NCBI RefSeq assembly: GCF_025961575.1 | Contig: NZ_JAOQNX010000007.1 | Coordinates: forward strand, 114,333-178,332 | Origin: Rhodoblastus acidophilus | GTDB lineage: Bacteria > Pseudomonadota > Alphaproteobacteria > Rhizobiales > Beijerinckiaceae | Length of the DNA: 64,000 bases | Direction of reading: 5' to 3' | Shown here: positions 27,682-36,156 of the stretch, piece after piece | How positions within the stretch are numbered: the stretch's first letter is position 1 | Layout of the letters: each line of letters opens with the position of its first letter | Notes under the pieces: generated by a model | The model's input: the letters and a program-made list of their open reading frames with translations, nothing else | Databases searched by the model: none | Told to the model about the DNA's origin: nothing | Made by a program: the position numbers and the translations under genes

Positions 27682-28107
27682 TCACGGCGCAGCCGACCAA
27701 AAATCCTGGGCCGCGCCGGGCAAGTCCGCCAGGGCCGCGTCGAGCCGCCGGTCGCCGATGATCGCGCGCAGCGCCGCCGCGATATCGGAGACGGCGGTCT
27801 CCGGCGTAAAATTGTGATGTTCGAGCAGGGATCGCGCCTCGCGCGTCCAGGTTTCGCGGTCGCCAAAGGGCGCGGGCGGCGCGTCAATATCCCAGTTCGC
27901 GAGGAAGAGCGCGCGCAAAACGGGCGGCAGCGCATCGGCGAAACGCAGCGCCTCGCGCGGCGCCAACCTGCGGCGAAATGTCATCAGCACGCCCTCGACG
28001 GTGGTGAAGGCCTGATTTCGCGTGGTCAGACCGCTGCGCGCGATCACCTCGCCCAAAAAACGCTCGAAATCCTCCGAGGCGTGCTGATAGTCCATCGGCA
28101 TGGGCAT
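27682..28107 (-). CDS. DUF2267 family protein
   Basis: A 141-residue protein of the DUF2267 group. It starts MPMPMDYQHASEDFERFLGE and contains TTRNQAFTTVEGVLMTFRRRLAPREALRFADALP, the family core. It ends with a RIIGDRRLDAALADLP-type helix. Function unknown, often linked to stress. GAGAGGA precedes ATG 28107. It is divergent from tadA and upstream of rluB on the same strand, about 55 bases away. Confidence 0.88.
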   Translation of the reverse strand: MPMPMDYQHASEDFERFLGEVIARSGLTTRNQAFTTVEGVLMTFRRRLAPREALRFADALPPVLRALFLANWDIDAPPAPFGDRETWTREARSLLEHHNFTPETAVSDIAAALRAIIGDRRLDAALADLPGAAQDFWSAAP

Positions 28108-28191
28108 GGGCGTCCTCTCGGCTAAGGCTCTTGCGCGCCGCGCTTTTTGCCCCAAAAATCACGCGCGCCCAACTCTTGCAATGGTCTCGCC

Positions 28192-28647
28192 GTGTCGCTC
28201 GTCCGATTGAACGCCGCCTGGGATCGCGCCTTTTTCGAGGCGCGCGCCGCCGCCATGCGCGGCGAGGCGCCGATCGGCGCGTGCCTGGTCCGGAACGGCG
28301 AGATCATCGCCGCGAACGGCAACCGCACGCTGGAGGATCGCGATCCCACCGCCCATGCGGAACTGCTGGTCATCCGCGAAGCCGCAAAAAAATTGTCGGA
28401 CGAGCGCCTGACCGGCTGCGATCTCTATGTGACGCTGGAGCCCTGCGCCATGTGCGCCGGCGCCATTTCCCACGCGCGACTGCGGCGGCTCTATTACGCC
28501 GCCGAGGACGAGAAGGGCGGCGCGGTGGAGAACGGCCCGCGTTTTTTCAGCCAAAAAACCTGCCATCACAGACCGGAGGTTTATGGCGGCATTCGCGCCA
28601 GCGAAGCCGCCACGATTTTGCGGGATTTTTTCAGGTCGCGCCGGTAG
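28192..28647 (+). CDS. tadA: tRNA-specific adenosine deaminase
   Basis: Deaminates A34 of tRNA-Arg(ACG) to inosine, so it acts on the very tRNA encoded at 49684. It has 151 residues with a GTG start at 28192 (TTG at 28147 is an alternative). Zinc and catalytic motifs are present: HAELLVIREA (His and Glu proton shuttle) and EPCAMCAGAISHARL (two cysteines). YYAAEDEKGGA and FFSQKTCHHRPEV follow as in TadA. It is convergent with the SHOCT-protein gene. Confidence 0.93.
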   Translation: MSLVRLNAAWDRAFFEARAAAMRGEAPIGACLVRNGEIIAANGNRTLEDRDPTAHAELLVIREAAKKLSDERLTGCDLYVTLEPCAMCAGAISHARLRRLYYAAEDEKGGAVENGPRFFSQKTCHHRPEVYGGIRASEAATILRDFFRSRR

Positions 28648-28656
28648 CGGCGCGCG

Positions 28657-29484
28657 TCAAAGCCTGCTGAGCAATTCCGTCTTCTTGGCCGTGAACTCCT
28701 CGTCGGTGAGAATATTCTTCTCCTTGAGCGCGGCGAGTTTTTCGATCAGGGCAAAAATATCGTCAGCGGCAAGATGCGCGGCAGGCGACGAAACAGCATG
28801 AGGCGGCGCGGTCGGAGGCGCAGGCGCAGGCGCGAAGGCCGCCGGGTCCGGCTGGGGCGCAGGCTCGACGGGTTTTTGCGCGACCGGACCAACCAGCGGC
28901 AAGTCGGCCACGCGCACCAGACCGTATTGACTGGTGAAGGTCAGCGACTGGTCGCCGCTCTGCTGCTGCGACACGCCGCCAATCTGGTGGTCGCCGGTGT
29001 CGTAAATGCGGAGGTCGCCGCCGACGCGTATCGCCAGGCGGCGGGTCGCCGGGAAGTAGGCATAGCTCATGTCGTTTTGCGCGCCGGACGACGCGGGCGA
29101 CCCCAGCTCCGGGGGCCACAAGCCCGACCGCTGCACGAACAGACTGGCGCCCATGCCCTGCTGCTGGCTCTGCCCGAAGCCCTGCTGCTGCATTTGCGCC
29201 TGCGCCGGCGCGAAAACGGTCTGATTGCGCACCAGGGTCGAGAGTTCATCGCACAGGGCGCCCACCTTGTATTTCAGGCCCTGATTGAACATGTCGCCGA
29301 TCATCAGCATGCCGCCTTGGGACCATTGCCCCATGCCGCCGAGTTCGGGATGATTGAATTGCGCCTGAAAACCATTGCCCGCGGCCACCGCGAGCAAGAG
29401 GGTTTCCACCGCGCCGGCGCTCAAGCCATGGGCGTTGGCGAGCGAGTCGACGAATTGCCGCGCCTGCGTGGTCAATTCCGGCAT
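28657..29484 (-). CDS. SHOCT domain protein, N-terminal part unassigned
   Basis: A 275-residue protein. Residues ~1-105 are helical (MPELTTQARQFVDSLA, then GGMGQWSQGGMLMIGDMFN). A Gln/Met-rich stretch with repeated QQQG follows, then a beta-rich middle (LAIRVGGDLRIYDTGDHQIGG) and a Pro/Ala linker. The last 30 residues, IEKLAALKEKNILTDEEFTAKK, are a SHOCT oligomerisation motif. No signal peptide. CCAGGAG precedes ATG 29484. Role unknown. Confidence 0.8.
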   Translation of the reverse strand: MPELTTQARQFVDSLANAHGLSAGAVETLLLAVAAGNGFQAQFNHPELGGMGQWSQGGMLMIGDMFNQGLKYKVGALCDELSTLVRNQTVFAPAQAQMQQQGFGQSQQQGMGASLFVQRSGLWPPELGSPASSGAQNDMSYAYFPATRRLAIRVGGDLRIYDTGDHQIGGVSQQQSGDQSLTFTSQYGLVRVADLPLVGPVAQKPVEPAPQPDPAAFAPAPAPPTAPPHAVSSPAAHLAADDIFALIEKLAALKEKNILTDEEFTAKKTELLSRL

Positions 29485-29586
29485 GTCGTCTTCTCCTGGT
29501 TGCGCTGCAGCGTAAAGCAGCGCGCCCACAAGAGATACAGAGAATCACGCAGAATGATCCTCCCGCCGAAGCCGCGGCCGGAAAAC

Positions 29587-30381
29587 CTAATCTCCGCCCT
29601 TATAAGGCCTGTCCCAATAATTGTATTTTTCCGGGCCGCGCGCGCCGCCGGGATATTCGGTGAACCGCGAGGTCTCCATATGTTCGCCGTAAATATTTTC
29701 GTAGCGCACGGTGGTGTAGAGCCAGAATTTCCGCCCCAGAAACTCCGCCTTGACGTTCCCTGAGAACGGCGCGAACAGAAATTCCTTGCTGAAGTGCAGC
29801 GTTTCTCCAGCGCGAATGACGGCGGTCATATTGCCGGCCTGGTCGGACTCGCGGTCGTTGATCTGACCGACCGGAACCAGATTTCCGTCGACTGTCTTCA
29901 ACAGAGCCGCGGGGCGAACGCCGGTTTCATGGGCCGACCTGTCCTTTTTCGCCCCAGGGTCCGGCTCGGAATCGCAAAAAAACAAATGTCCGGATATGCC
30001 TTTGATGACCGAGGGACTTTTGCCGAAATTGGTGATCGAGAACTCAATCTCGAAATTGGCTTTCTCCGCCCCCTCCCCCCAGTCGATCGGCGGCGTGGTA
30101 TGCGGCCACCCCTCCTTGACGTCGATGAAGAGATAGGCGCGGTCCGCGGTCGCCTGGAGGCGCGCCGACATCGCCTGTTCCTTGATCTCAATCCATTGGG
30201 CGATGCCGACGATGCAGGACACCGCGGCGACCACCACCGCCGCAATCGCCGTCTTGTTGGCCGTATGGACTTCCGCGTCTTGCAGGCCCAGCCTGAAGCG
30301 CCCCCGCTTTTCCGGGGATGGCGGCGGAGCCTCGCCAGGCTGCTCGTTGGCGGCGCGCCCTTGTTCGCTCTCGTCCCGCAC
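29587..30381 (-). CDS. Membrane-anchored hypothetical protein
   Basis: A 264-residue protein with a polar N-terminus and one transmembrane helix (about residues 43-62, TAIAAVVVAAVSCIVGIAQWI), so a long C-terminal domain faces the periplasm or cytoplasm. The C-terminal domain reads as beta strands (AYLFIDVKEGW, FEIEFSITNFGKSPSVI, FWLYTTVRYENIYGE). The pattern resembles proteins with 'ITNFGKSPA' phrases widespread in Proteobacteria with no known function. GTG at 30381 is the probable start. No operon partner is evident. Confidence 0.7.
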   Translation of the reverse strand: MRDESEQGRAANEQPGEAPPPSPEKRGRFRLGLQDAEVHTANKTAIAAVVVAAVSCIVGIAQWIEIKEQAMSARLQATADRAYLFIDVKEGWPHTTPPIDWGEGAEKANFEIEFSITNFGKSPSVIKGISGHLFFCDSEPDPGAKKDRSAHETGVRPAALLKTVDGNLVPVGQINDRESDQAGNMTAVIRAGETLHFSKEFLFAPFSGNVKAEFLGRKFWLYTTVRYENIYGEHMETSRFTEYPGGARGPEKYNYWDRPYKGGD

Positions 30382-30448
30382 GGAACCTGATTCCCGGTGA
30401 ACCGACCCCTATCGCGATCCTATGCCCAAAAACTCCAGCGTAGCAAGA

Positions 30449-30475
30449 CGCGCCCGGCCGTACGGGCCGGGCGCG
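30449..30475 (-). terminator. Hairpin downstream of modA
   Basis: A perfect 11-bp stem CGCGCCCGGCC-GTACG-GGCCGGGCGCG nine bases after the modA stop. The T content after it is weak, so termination strength is uncertain. Confidence 0.55.
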
Positions 30476-30484
30476 TTTGACGGA

Positions 30485-31303
30485 TCATTTGGCGGGGAGC
30501 ACCCCAAAGCCCTGCTTGGTGAAGAAGGGCGCGCCCTCGGGGCCGCTCAGCCAAGCCAGAAACTTGCCGGCGGGCTCCTTGGCGGTCGCTGTCAGCGCGA
30601 TGGGATAGCGGATCGGCGCATGGGTGTTTTCGGGGAAAGTGGCGACGATTTTCGTCTCCTTGGCCGCCGCCTTGGCGTCGGTGAGATAGACGATCCCCAG
30701 CGGGGTCTCTCCGCGCGACACATAGAGCAGCGCCGAACGGACGCTGTCGGCGAGCGCCAGACGGTTTTGCACGGCGTCCCAGATGTTGAGCTTGGTCAGA
30801 GCCGCCTTCGCATATTTGCCGGCGGGGACGCTGGCGGGATCGCCCACGGCCATGCGGCCGTCTTTCAGCGCGCCGGTCACGCCTGCGACCGTCAGCTCCA
30901 CCTTGTCGGGGCCGCCGGTCGGAGCCACCAGAACCAGATCATTAGACAGAAAATCCTTCCGCGACTCAGGCTTCACCAGAGACTTGCCGGCGAGATAATC
31001 CATGCTCTCTTCGTCCGCGCCGATGAAAATATCGGCGGGGGCGCCGGCCTCAATCTGGCGCGCCAACGGGAAGGAGGCGGCGTAGGAGACGGAGATCTCT
31101 TCGCCGGTCTTGGCCTTCCAGGCGGCGGCGGCTTCGCCCAACGCGTTCTTCAAGCTGGCCGCGGCGAAAACGGTGACGGTGGAGGTGTGCGCGGGCGCCG
31201 CAGCGGGGGCGGGGTCGAGCGCCAGAGCCGGCAAAGCCGCGAGAGAAAAGGCGAGAAAGACGCCACCCGCCGAAATCTGATTGAAGAACCGCCTGTGACA
31301 CAT
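30485..31303 (-). CDS. modA: Molybdate ABC transporter substrate-binding protein
   Basis: A 272-residue periplasmic binding protein. A signal peptide (residues ~1-29) precedes TVTVFAAASLKNALGEAAAAW, the ModA opening that binds the oxyanion. ISVSYAASFPLARQIEAGAPADIFIGAD and GKYAKAALTKLNIW are also family signatures. AAGGA lies before ATG 31303. No modB or modC is adjacent, so partners must be elsewhere. Molybdate would serve formate dehydrogenase or nitrogenase-type enzymes; that is inference. Confidence 0.92.
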   Translation of the reverse strand: MCHRRFFNQISAGGVFLAFSLAALPALALDPAPAAAPAHTSTVTVFAAASLKNALGEAAAAWKAKTGEEISVSYAASFPLARQIEAGAPADIFIGADEESMDYLAGKSLVKPESRKDFLSNDLVLVAPTGGPDKVELTVAGVTGALKDGRMAVGDPASVPAGKYAKAALTKLNIWDAVQNRLALADSVRSALLYVSRGETPLGIVYLTDAKAAAKETKIVATFPENTHAPIRYPIALTATAKEPAGKFLAWLSGPEGAPFFTKQGFGVLPAK

Positions 31304-31402
31304 GGCTGACTTATCCTTTCGGCTTATTCGTGGCATAAGGAATCGCTGCGGCTTTTGGCGCGGCGACAAAATATGTAAAAGATTTATAGCATCGAGGACA
31401 AC

Positions 31403-32698
31403 ATGTTGGAAGCAAACCTGGGCGCATCAGCTTTCGAACAACATGCGCTGCGCGCCCAGATTTTAGGCGAACTGCACGCAAGGCCGACACGACCGCTCGA
31501 AACGCCTGCGCGCGTTCTGCATTTCGGTTTCCTGCTGGATTCCGCGCAGGCCGAGGCCGACCGCCAGGCCGTGGTCGAGGCCGCCCTGTCGCGCGGACAG
31601 CCGGGCCCCGATGCGCAGGCGCGCCAATATCGCGTCGAAATGGCCGGCGTCAGCCTGACCTGGGAGCGTCACGGCGAATTCGTCACCCACACCTGGGAAT
31701 TTTCCAACGCCGAAGCGCAGACGCTGTTCAACCCCACGCCCGCCGCGCTGATGCAGAAGGTGAAACTGCTGCCGCAGCCCGGCCCGCTGCTGGTCGCCGC
31801 TGACCTGCACCTGATCGCCGGCGAGGGCGACCCTTCGAAAATCACCGAGATCTTCGACCCGCTGCAACCCGCGGTGAGCGAGGCCAATCACGGCCGCGCC
31901 CTGATCGCCTCCGATTTCGCTCCGGATACGTTTGGCTTCGTCCGCATCGCGCTCGTCAACCGCTCGATGCCGCCCATGGCGGCGGGCCGGCTGGCGCAGC
32001 GCCTGCTGGAAATCGAAACCTACCGGACGCTGGCCCTGCTCGGCCTGCCGGAAGCCCAACGCCTGGGTCCGCCGACCCGCGAAATCGAGCGCGAACTGCC
32101 GCGCCTGCTCGCGGCGATGAACCACGCTCAGGGGGTTCAGCAGAACTCGCAATTGCTCGACGATCTCACCGGCCTCGCCACCCAGCTCGAAGCCGAAGCC
32201 GCAATCAGCCAATTCCGGTTCGGCGCCACCCACGCCTATAACGATCTGGTGCTGGAGCGCCTCGAAGCCATCGACGAAACCGCCCTGCCCGACTATCCGA
32301 GCTTCAACGGTTTTCTCACCCGGCGCCTGCAACCGGCGATCCGCACCTGCTTCAACATGGAAAGCCGCCAGGCCGAACTGTCGCGCAAACTGTCGCGCGC
32401 CGCCGACCTGCTTCGCACCCGGGTCGACACCGAAGTCGAGCAGCAGAACGGCGACTTGCTGCGCAAGATGGGAGAGCGCGTGCAATTGCAACTGCGCCTG
32501 CAGCAGACGGTCGAAGGTTTGTCCGTCGCGGCGATCACCTATTACATCGCCAGCGTCATCATGAAGATGCTGGAAGGCGCGCACGAAGCCGGCGCGCATG
32601 TCGACCCGACCATCTGGACGGGCGCGGCGATCCCCTTCATCGCCGCCTTCGTCTGGTGGACGGTGCGCCGCATCCGCAAGCGCCACGAAGCCGAGTGA
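31403..32698 (+). CDS. DUF3422 family membrane protein
   Basis: A 431-residue protein matching the DUF3422 (COG4949) group: LRAQILGELHARPTRPL near the start, SRIALVNRSMPP-like middle and VEGLSVAAITYYIASVI near the end. Two C-terminal transmembrane segments (about residues 367-385 and 400-420) anchor it, with the large N-terminal part in the cytoplasm. Function unknown. ATG at 31403 has AGGACA upstream. It is divergent from modA with about 100 bases between. Confidence 0.88.
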   Translation: MLEANLGASAFEQHALRAQILGELHARPTRPLETPARVLHFGFLLDSAQAEADRQAVVEAALSRGQPGPDAQARQYRVEMAGVSLTWERHGEFVTHTWEFSNAEAQTLFNPTPAALMQKVKLLPQPGPLLVAADLHLIAGEGDPSKITEIFDPLQPAVSEANHGRALIASDFAPDTFGFVRIALVNRSMPPMAAGRLAQRLLEIETYRTLALLGLPEAQRLGPPTREIERELPRLLAAMNHAQGVQQNSQLLDDLTGLATQLEAEAAISQFRFGATHAYNDLVLERLEAIDETALPDYPSFNGFLTRRLQPAIRTCFNMESRQAELSRKLSRAADLLRTRVDTEVEQQNGDLLRKMGERVQLQLRLQQTVEGLSVAAITYYIASVIMKMLEGAHEAGAHVDPTIWTGAAIPFIAAFVWWTVRRIRKRHEAE

Positions 32699-32740
32699 GG
32701 CCCATCGCGTCGGGCGGTCCGATCGCCCGACGCGCAAAAC

Positions 32741-33826
32741 TCAATCCTTGCGCCAGACGAACAGTGAACTCAGCGCGAAATTCCACACCGAGCCCATGAC
32801 CACGCCGGCCAGAGCCGCAAAGGTGACCAGACCGTAGCGGTGAAACAAAAATTCAGCGATGCCGACATTGGCCACCGCGCCGATGGCGCAGACCGCGTAG
32901 AAATACAGCAATCCCAAAGCCAGCGGCCCCAATCCCTTGATCTTGGCGTCGCGATAGGTGATCGCGTTGTTGATGAAGAAATTGGTGGTCATGGCGACCA
33001 GCACCGCCAGGCTCTGGGCCATCTCAAAACTCACGCCAAGCGCCAGGGCGGCGTAAAGCGTCGCCATATGCACGCCGACGCCGCTGGCGCCGACCAGGGC
33101 GAAGAAGATGAAGCGCACGGGAATGCGCCCGCCCGAGGCCTTGTTCAGAAGCAGTCCGACGAAATCCAGGGCCACCTTGGCGTCGAGCTTGGACTCGCCG
33201 GCATGGCGCTCGCGAAACGTGTAGCCGACCTCCGCAACCACAAGCGGTTTGGGCGCGGAGGCGACGAGATCGGCCAGAATTTTAAAGCCCGCCGGGGTCA
33301 GGGCGGGCGCGCAGGCGTCGACGATGTCGCGGCGAATCATGAAAAACCCGCTCATCAGGTCGTTGAACTCGGCCTTGAGCGCCTTTTTCGCCATGCTGGT
33401 CGCGAATCGGCTGATGAAGGCGCGCCGGGCCGAAAATCCTTCGTCGGCGGACCCGCCCTCCACATGGCGGCTGCCCACCACGAGATCGGCGCCGCCGCGG
33501 ATTTTTTCCAGCATTTGCGGCAGAATGCGCTCGTCGTGCTGCAAATCGGCGTCCATCACCGCCACGACCGGCGCCGAGGAGGCGAGCATGCCCTCGATAC
33601 AGGCGCCGGCGAGGCCGCGCCGATTGACGCGGCGCAGGCAGCGCACGCGCGCATCCTCCAGCGCAACGTCCTTGGCGAGCCGCCAGGTGCCATCGGGCGA
33701 ATTGTCGTCGACCACGATCATTTCCCAGGCGACGCCGGCGAGCGCCGCATCGACGCGGCGCAAGAGCTCGCGCAGGTTGGCGCTTTCGTTGAAGGTGGGA
33801 ATGACGAGGGAGAGTTCGGCGGCCAC
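32741..33826 (-). CDS. Polyprenyl-phosphate glycosyltransferase fused to a GtrA-like membrane domain
   Basis: A 361-residue protein. Residues ~1-230 are GT2 of the dolichol-phosphate mannosyltransferase type: LVIPTFNESANLRELL, VVDDNSPDGTW, VMDADLQHDE (DxD motif) and GSRHVEGG. Residues ~235-360 hold four transmembrane helices of the GtrA family. It should make undecaprenyl-phosphate sugar and help flip it across the inner membrane. It is divergent from a GT39 transferase at 33919, the expected consumer of such lipid-linked sugars. Confidence 0.92.
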   Translation of the reverse strand: MAAELSLVIPTFNESANLRELLRRVDAALAGVAWEMIVVDDNSPDGTWRLAKDVALEDARVRCLRRVNRRGLAGACIEGMLASSAPVVAVMDADLQHDERILPQMLEKIRGGADLVVGSRHVEGGSADEGFSARRAFISRFATSMAKKALKAEFNDLMSGFFMIRRDIVDACAPALTPAGFKILADLVASAPKPLVVAEVGYTFRERHAGESKLDAKVALDFVGLLLNKASGGRIPVRFIFFALVGASGVGVHMATLYAALALGVSFEMAQSLAVLVAMTTNFFINNAITYRDAKIKGLGPLALGLLYFYAVCAIGAVANVGIAEFLFHRYGLVTFAALAGVVMGSVWNFALSSLFVWRKD

Positions 33827-33918
33827 GGCTCAAAGCTTCCTGTGGGCTATCTTTTCAGGTTCGAACTCTGCTAGCTGCATTGCGCTGGACAGTCCAGCCA
33901 GCCGGAGTTTTCGAACAC

Positions 33919-35475
33919 ATGGATCACCCGCCTTCCGCCGCCGCCGCTCTGCCGCCTGCGGGCCATGCGGCGCTGTTGGGCACGCCGGAGCGGCGCGTCG
34001 TCGCACTGATCCTGTGCGCCACCATGCTGCGTCTCGTCTTCGCCGGTTCGCTCGGCCTCGGCATGGACGAGGCCTATACGGTCGCCACCGCCCGTGATTT
34101 CGCGCTCAGCGGCTTCGACCATCCGCCGCTCGCCTGGTGGCTGTCGACCCTGGCGCAAAAATTTCTCGGCCAGAGCGATCTGGCGCTGCGCCTGCCCTTC
34201 ATCCTGCTCTCCGCCCTCACCACAGCGCTGATGTTTTTGCTGACGCGCCGGCTGTATGGCGCGGAAGCCGGATTCTGGGCGAGTTTCGCCCTCTGCTGCT
34301 CCCCGGTGCTCGGCGTGACCGACGCGAGCTGGATCGTCCCCGACGCGCCCCTGCTGCCTGCCCTGCTCGGCGGCGCGCTCGCCCTCTCCCACGCCTTTTT
34401 CGACGAGGACCGCAAGGCGCCGCGGTGGTGGATCATGGCGGGCGTCTGCTCCGGCCTCGCCATGCTGTCGAAATATCACGGCGTATTTCTGCCCGCCGGC
34501 GCCTTCCTGTTCCTGCTTGTCAGCCCGCGCCATCGGTTCTGGCTCAAAACCCCATGGCCCTGGCTCGCCGGTTTTTTGGCGCTCGCCCTGTTCTCCCCGG
34601 TCCTGATCTGGAACGCGCAACACAATTGGGTGTCGTTCCTGTTCCAGGGCGGCCGCACCGGCGCGCCGCATCTCAATTTCGGCGCGCCCTTCATCCTGCT
34701 GGGCGCGCAAGCCCTGTTCCTGCTGCCCTGGATTTTCCTGCCCTGCGCCTGGATGTTTGTCCGCGCGCTGGCGCGTGGCCCGAAGCGGGAGCGGGATTTT
34801 CTGCTCGCCTGCCTCGCGGCGGGACCGATCCTGCTGTTCACCCTGCCGGCGCTGTGGTCGTCGAACCGCCTGCTGCCGCACTGGGCCGCGCCGGGCTATC
34901 TTCTCATTCTGCCGATGCTCGGCCGCGAAATCGCCGATCTTTTCGCAAAGGGCGCCCCCTGGATCAAAAGGCTCGCATTGGGAACGGGCGGCCTGATCGC
35001 GGTCCTGATCCTGACGCTCGCGCTGCTGAACCTCGCGCGACCGCCACTGCTGGCGGGCCCGAAATATCCGTTTCAGGAAGCGCTCGACTGGACCGATTTT
35101 TCCAACGCCTTTTTCGCCCGCGGCTTGGACCGGGAGGGGGCATTCATCGGCGCGCAGCGCTGGTTCGAGGCCGGCAAGATCGACGCGACGCTGGGGGGCG
35201 GCTTTCCGGTTCTGTGCCTGTCCGAGGACCCGCGCGGCTTCGGCGCGACCCGCGACCCGCAAAAATTTGTCGGCCGCGACGCCATCCTCGTCGGCCGCGC
35301 GCTCACCCCGGAGAAGGCGCGCGAACTCTACGGCAAACATTTTGACTCGATCGAGCCGCTGCCGCCGATCGCGATCACAGCGAACGGAAAAACGGCCTTC
35401 GAGCTAAAAGTCTACAAGGGCCGCAATTTCCACGACCCCGCGCCGGAATTTTCGCTGGGGCTGACCAAACACTAA
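33919..35475 (+). CDS. GT39 (ArnT/PMT-type) glycosyltransferase
   Basis: A 518-residue multi-pass membrane protein. The acidic first periplasmic loop GMDEAYTVATARDF carries the catalytic-type Asp-Glu, then FDHPPLAWWLS and about eleven hydrophobic segments. It takes a sugar from a polyprenyl-phosphate carrier and adds it to a surface acceptor, probably lipid A or core; the sugar cannot be told. ATG at 33919 fits the topology. It is divergent from the GT2-GtrA gene, which likely supplies the donor. Confidence 0.9.
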   Translation: MDHPPSAAAALPPAGHAALLGTPERRVVALILCATMLRLVFAGSLGLGMDEAYTVATARDFALSGFDHPPLAWWLSTLAQKFLGQSDLALRLPFILLSALTTALMFLLTRRLYGAEAGFWASFALCCSPVLGVTDASWIVPDAPLLPALLGGALALSHAFFDEDRKAPRWWIMAGVCSGLAMLSKYHGVFLPAGAFLFLLVSPRHRFWLKTPWPWLAGFLALALFSPVLIWNAQHNWVSFLFQGGRTGAPHLNFGAPFILLGAQALFLLPWIFLPCAWMFVRALARGPKRERDFLLACLAAGPILLFTLPALWSSNRLLPHWAAPGYLLILPMLGREIADLFAKGAPWIKRLALGTGGLIAVLILTLALLNLARPPLLAGPKYPFQEALDWTDFSNAFFARGLDREGAFIGAQRWFEAGKIDATLGGGFPVLCLSEDPRGFGATRDPQKFVGRDAILVGRALTPEKARELYGKHFDSIEPLPPIAITANGKTAFELKVYKGRNFHDPAPEFSLGLTKH

Positions 35476-35525
35476 TGTATCTTGGCGTGATACAGGCCCT
35501 TGCTTGGCGTATCACACCATGATAC
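35476..35525 (+). promoter_or_regulatory. Paired HigA operator palindromes
   Basis: Two copies of GTATC-N7-GATAC (35477-35493 and 35509-35525), starts spaced 32 bases, three helical turns. They lie between the GT39 stop and higB, where the autoregulating antitoxin should bind. No good -10/-35 pair is obvious. Confidence 0.75.
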
Positions 35526-35555
35526 ATTCCGCTCCATAATGCGGAAGGCGGGACG

Positions 35556-35840
35556 ATGGGGATCAAGAGCTTCAAGTCCCCGGAGTTGCAGCACATCCTT
35601 GATCGCAAGCGCCCCCGGAGTTTTCCGTCGGACCTCGTGAACATCACGCGGCGCAAGCTCGTCATGCTCGCCGCGGCGTCCCAGCTCCAGGACTTGCGGG
35701 CGCCGCCCGCCAACCGCCTTGAGGCGTTAAAAGGCGACAGGGCCGGACAGCACTCCATTCGCGTGAACGACCAGTTCCGACTGTGCTTCCGCTGGACAGA
35801 CTCCGGAGCGGAGGATGTCGAATTTGTCGATTACCACTGA
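35556..35840 (+). CDS. higB: HigB toxin (RelE superfamily)
   Basis: A 94-residue ribosome-dependent mRNA interferase. It begins IKSFKSPELQHILD and has the family end motif SIRVNDQFRLCFRW and VEFVDYH (His at the active site). Length and order (toxin first) are typical of higBA. GCGGGAC lies before ATG 35556. HigA follows 10 bases later. Confidence 0.93.
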   Translation: MGIKSFKSPELQHILDRKRPRSFPSDLVNITRRKLVMLAAASQLQDLRAPPANRLEALKGDRAGQHSIRVNDQFRLCFRWTDSGAEDVEFVDYH

Positions 35841-35850
35841 GGAGGACGCC

Positions 35851-36147
35851 ATGTCGAAACTGCCGCCCATCCACCCCGGCGAAATCTTGCGGGAGGAATT
35901 TTTGACGCCCTTGGGCCTGTCGGCCGGCAAGGTGGCGCTGGCGATCGGCGTTCCCCGCACCCGCATCGAGCGCCTGGCGAAGGAGCAAGTCGACCTTTCG
36001 CCCGACACGGCGTTGCGCCTCGCCCGGTTTTTCAGAACAACGCCGGCGTTCTGGATGGAAATCCAGAGCCGCTACGCCCTCGAATCCGCCGAAGACGCCA
36101 TCGCAAGCGAACTGGCGAAAATCGAACCGATGCTTGAACGCGCGTGA
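35851..36147 (+). CDS. higA: HigA antitoxin
   Basis: A 98-residue XRE-type helix-turn-helix protein: PPIHPGEILREEFLTPLGLS is the HigA opening, and TRIERLAKEQVDLSPDTALRLARFF forms the HTH. FWMEIQSRYALE ends the domain. It neutralises HigB and should repress the operon through the upstream palindromes. GAGGAGGACGCC precedes the ATG at 35851. Confidence 0.94.
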   Translation: MSKLPPIHPGEILREEFLTPLGLSAGKVALAIGVPRTRIERLAKEQVDLSPDTALRLARFFRTTPAFWMEIQSRYALESAEDAIASELAKIEPMLERA

Positions 36148-36156
36148 GCGGCGGGG

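Noticed and set aside
26225..27817. Plus-strand open frame opposite rluB
   Set aside because: Shadow of the S4/pseudouridine synthase gene; no motif support.
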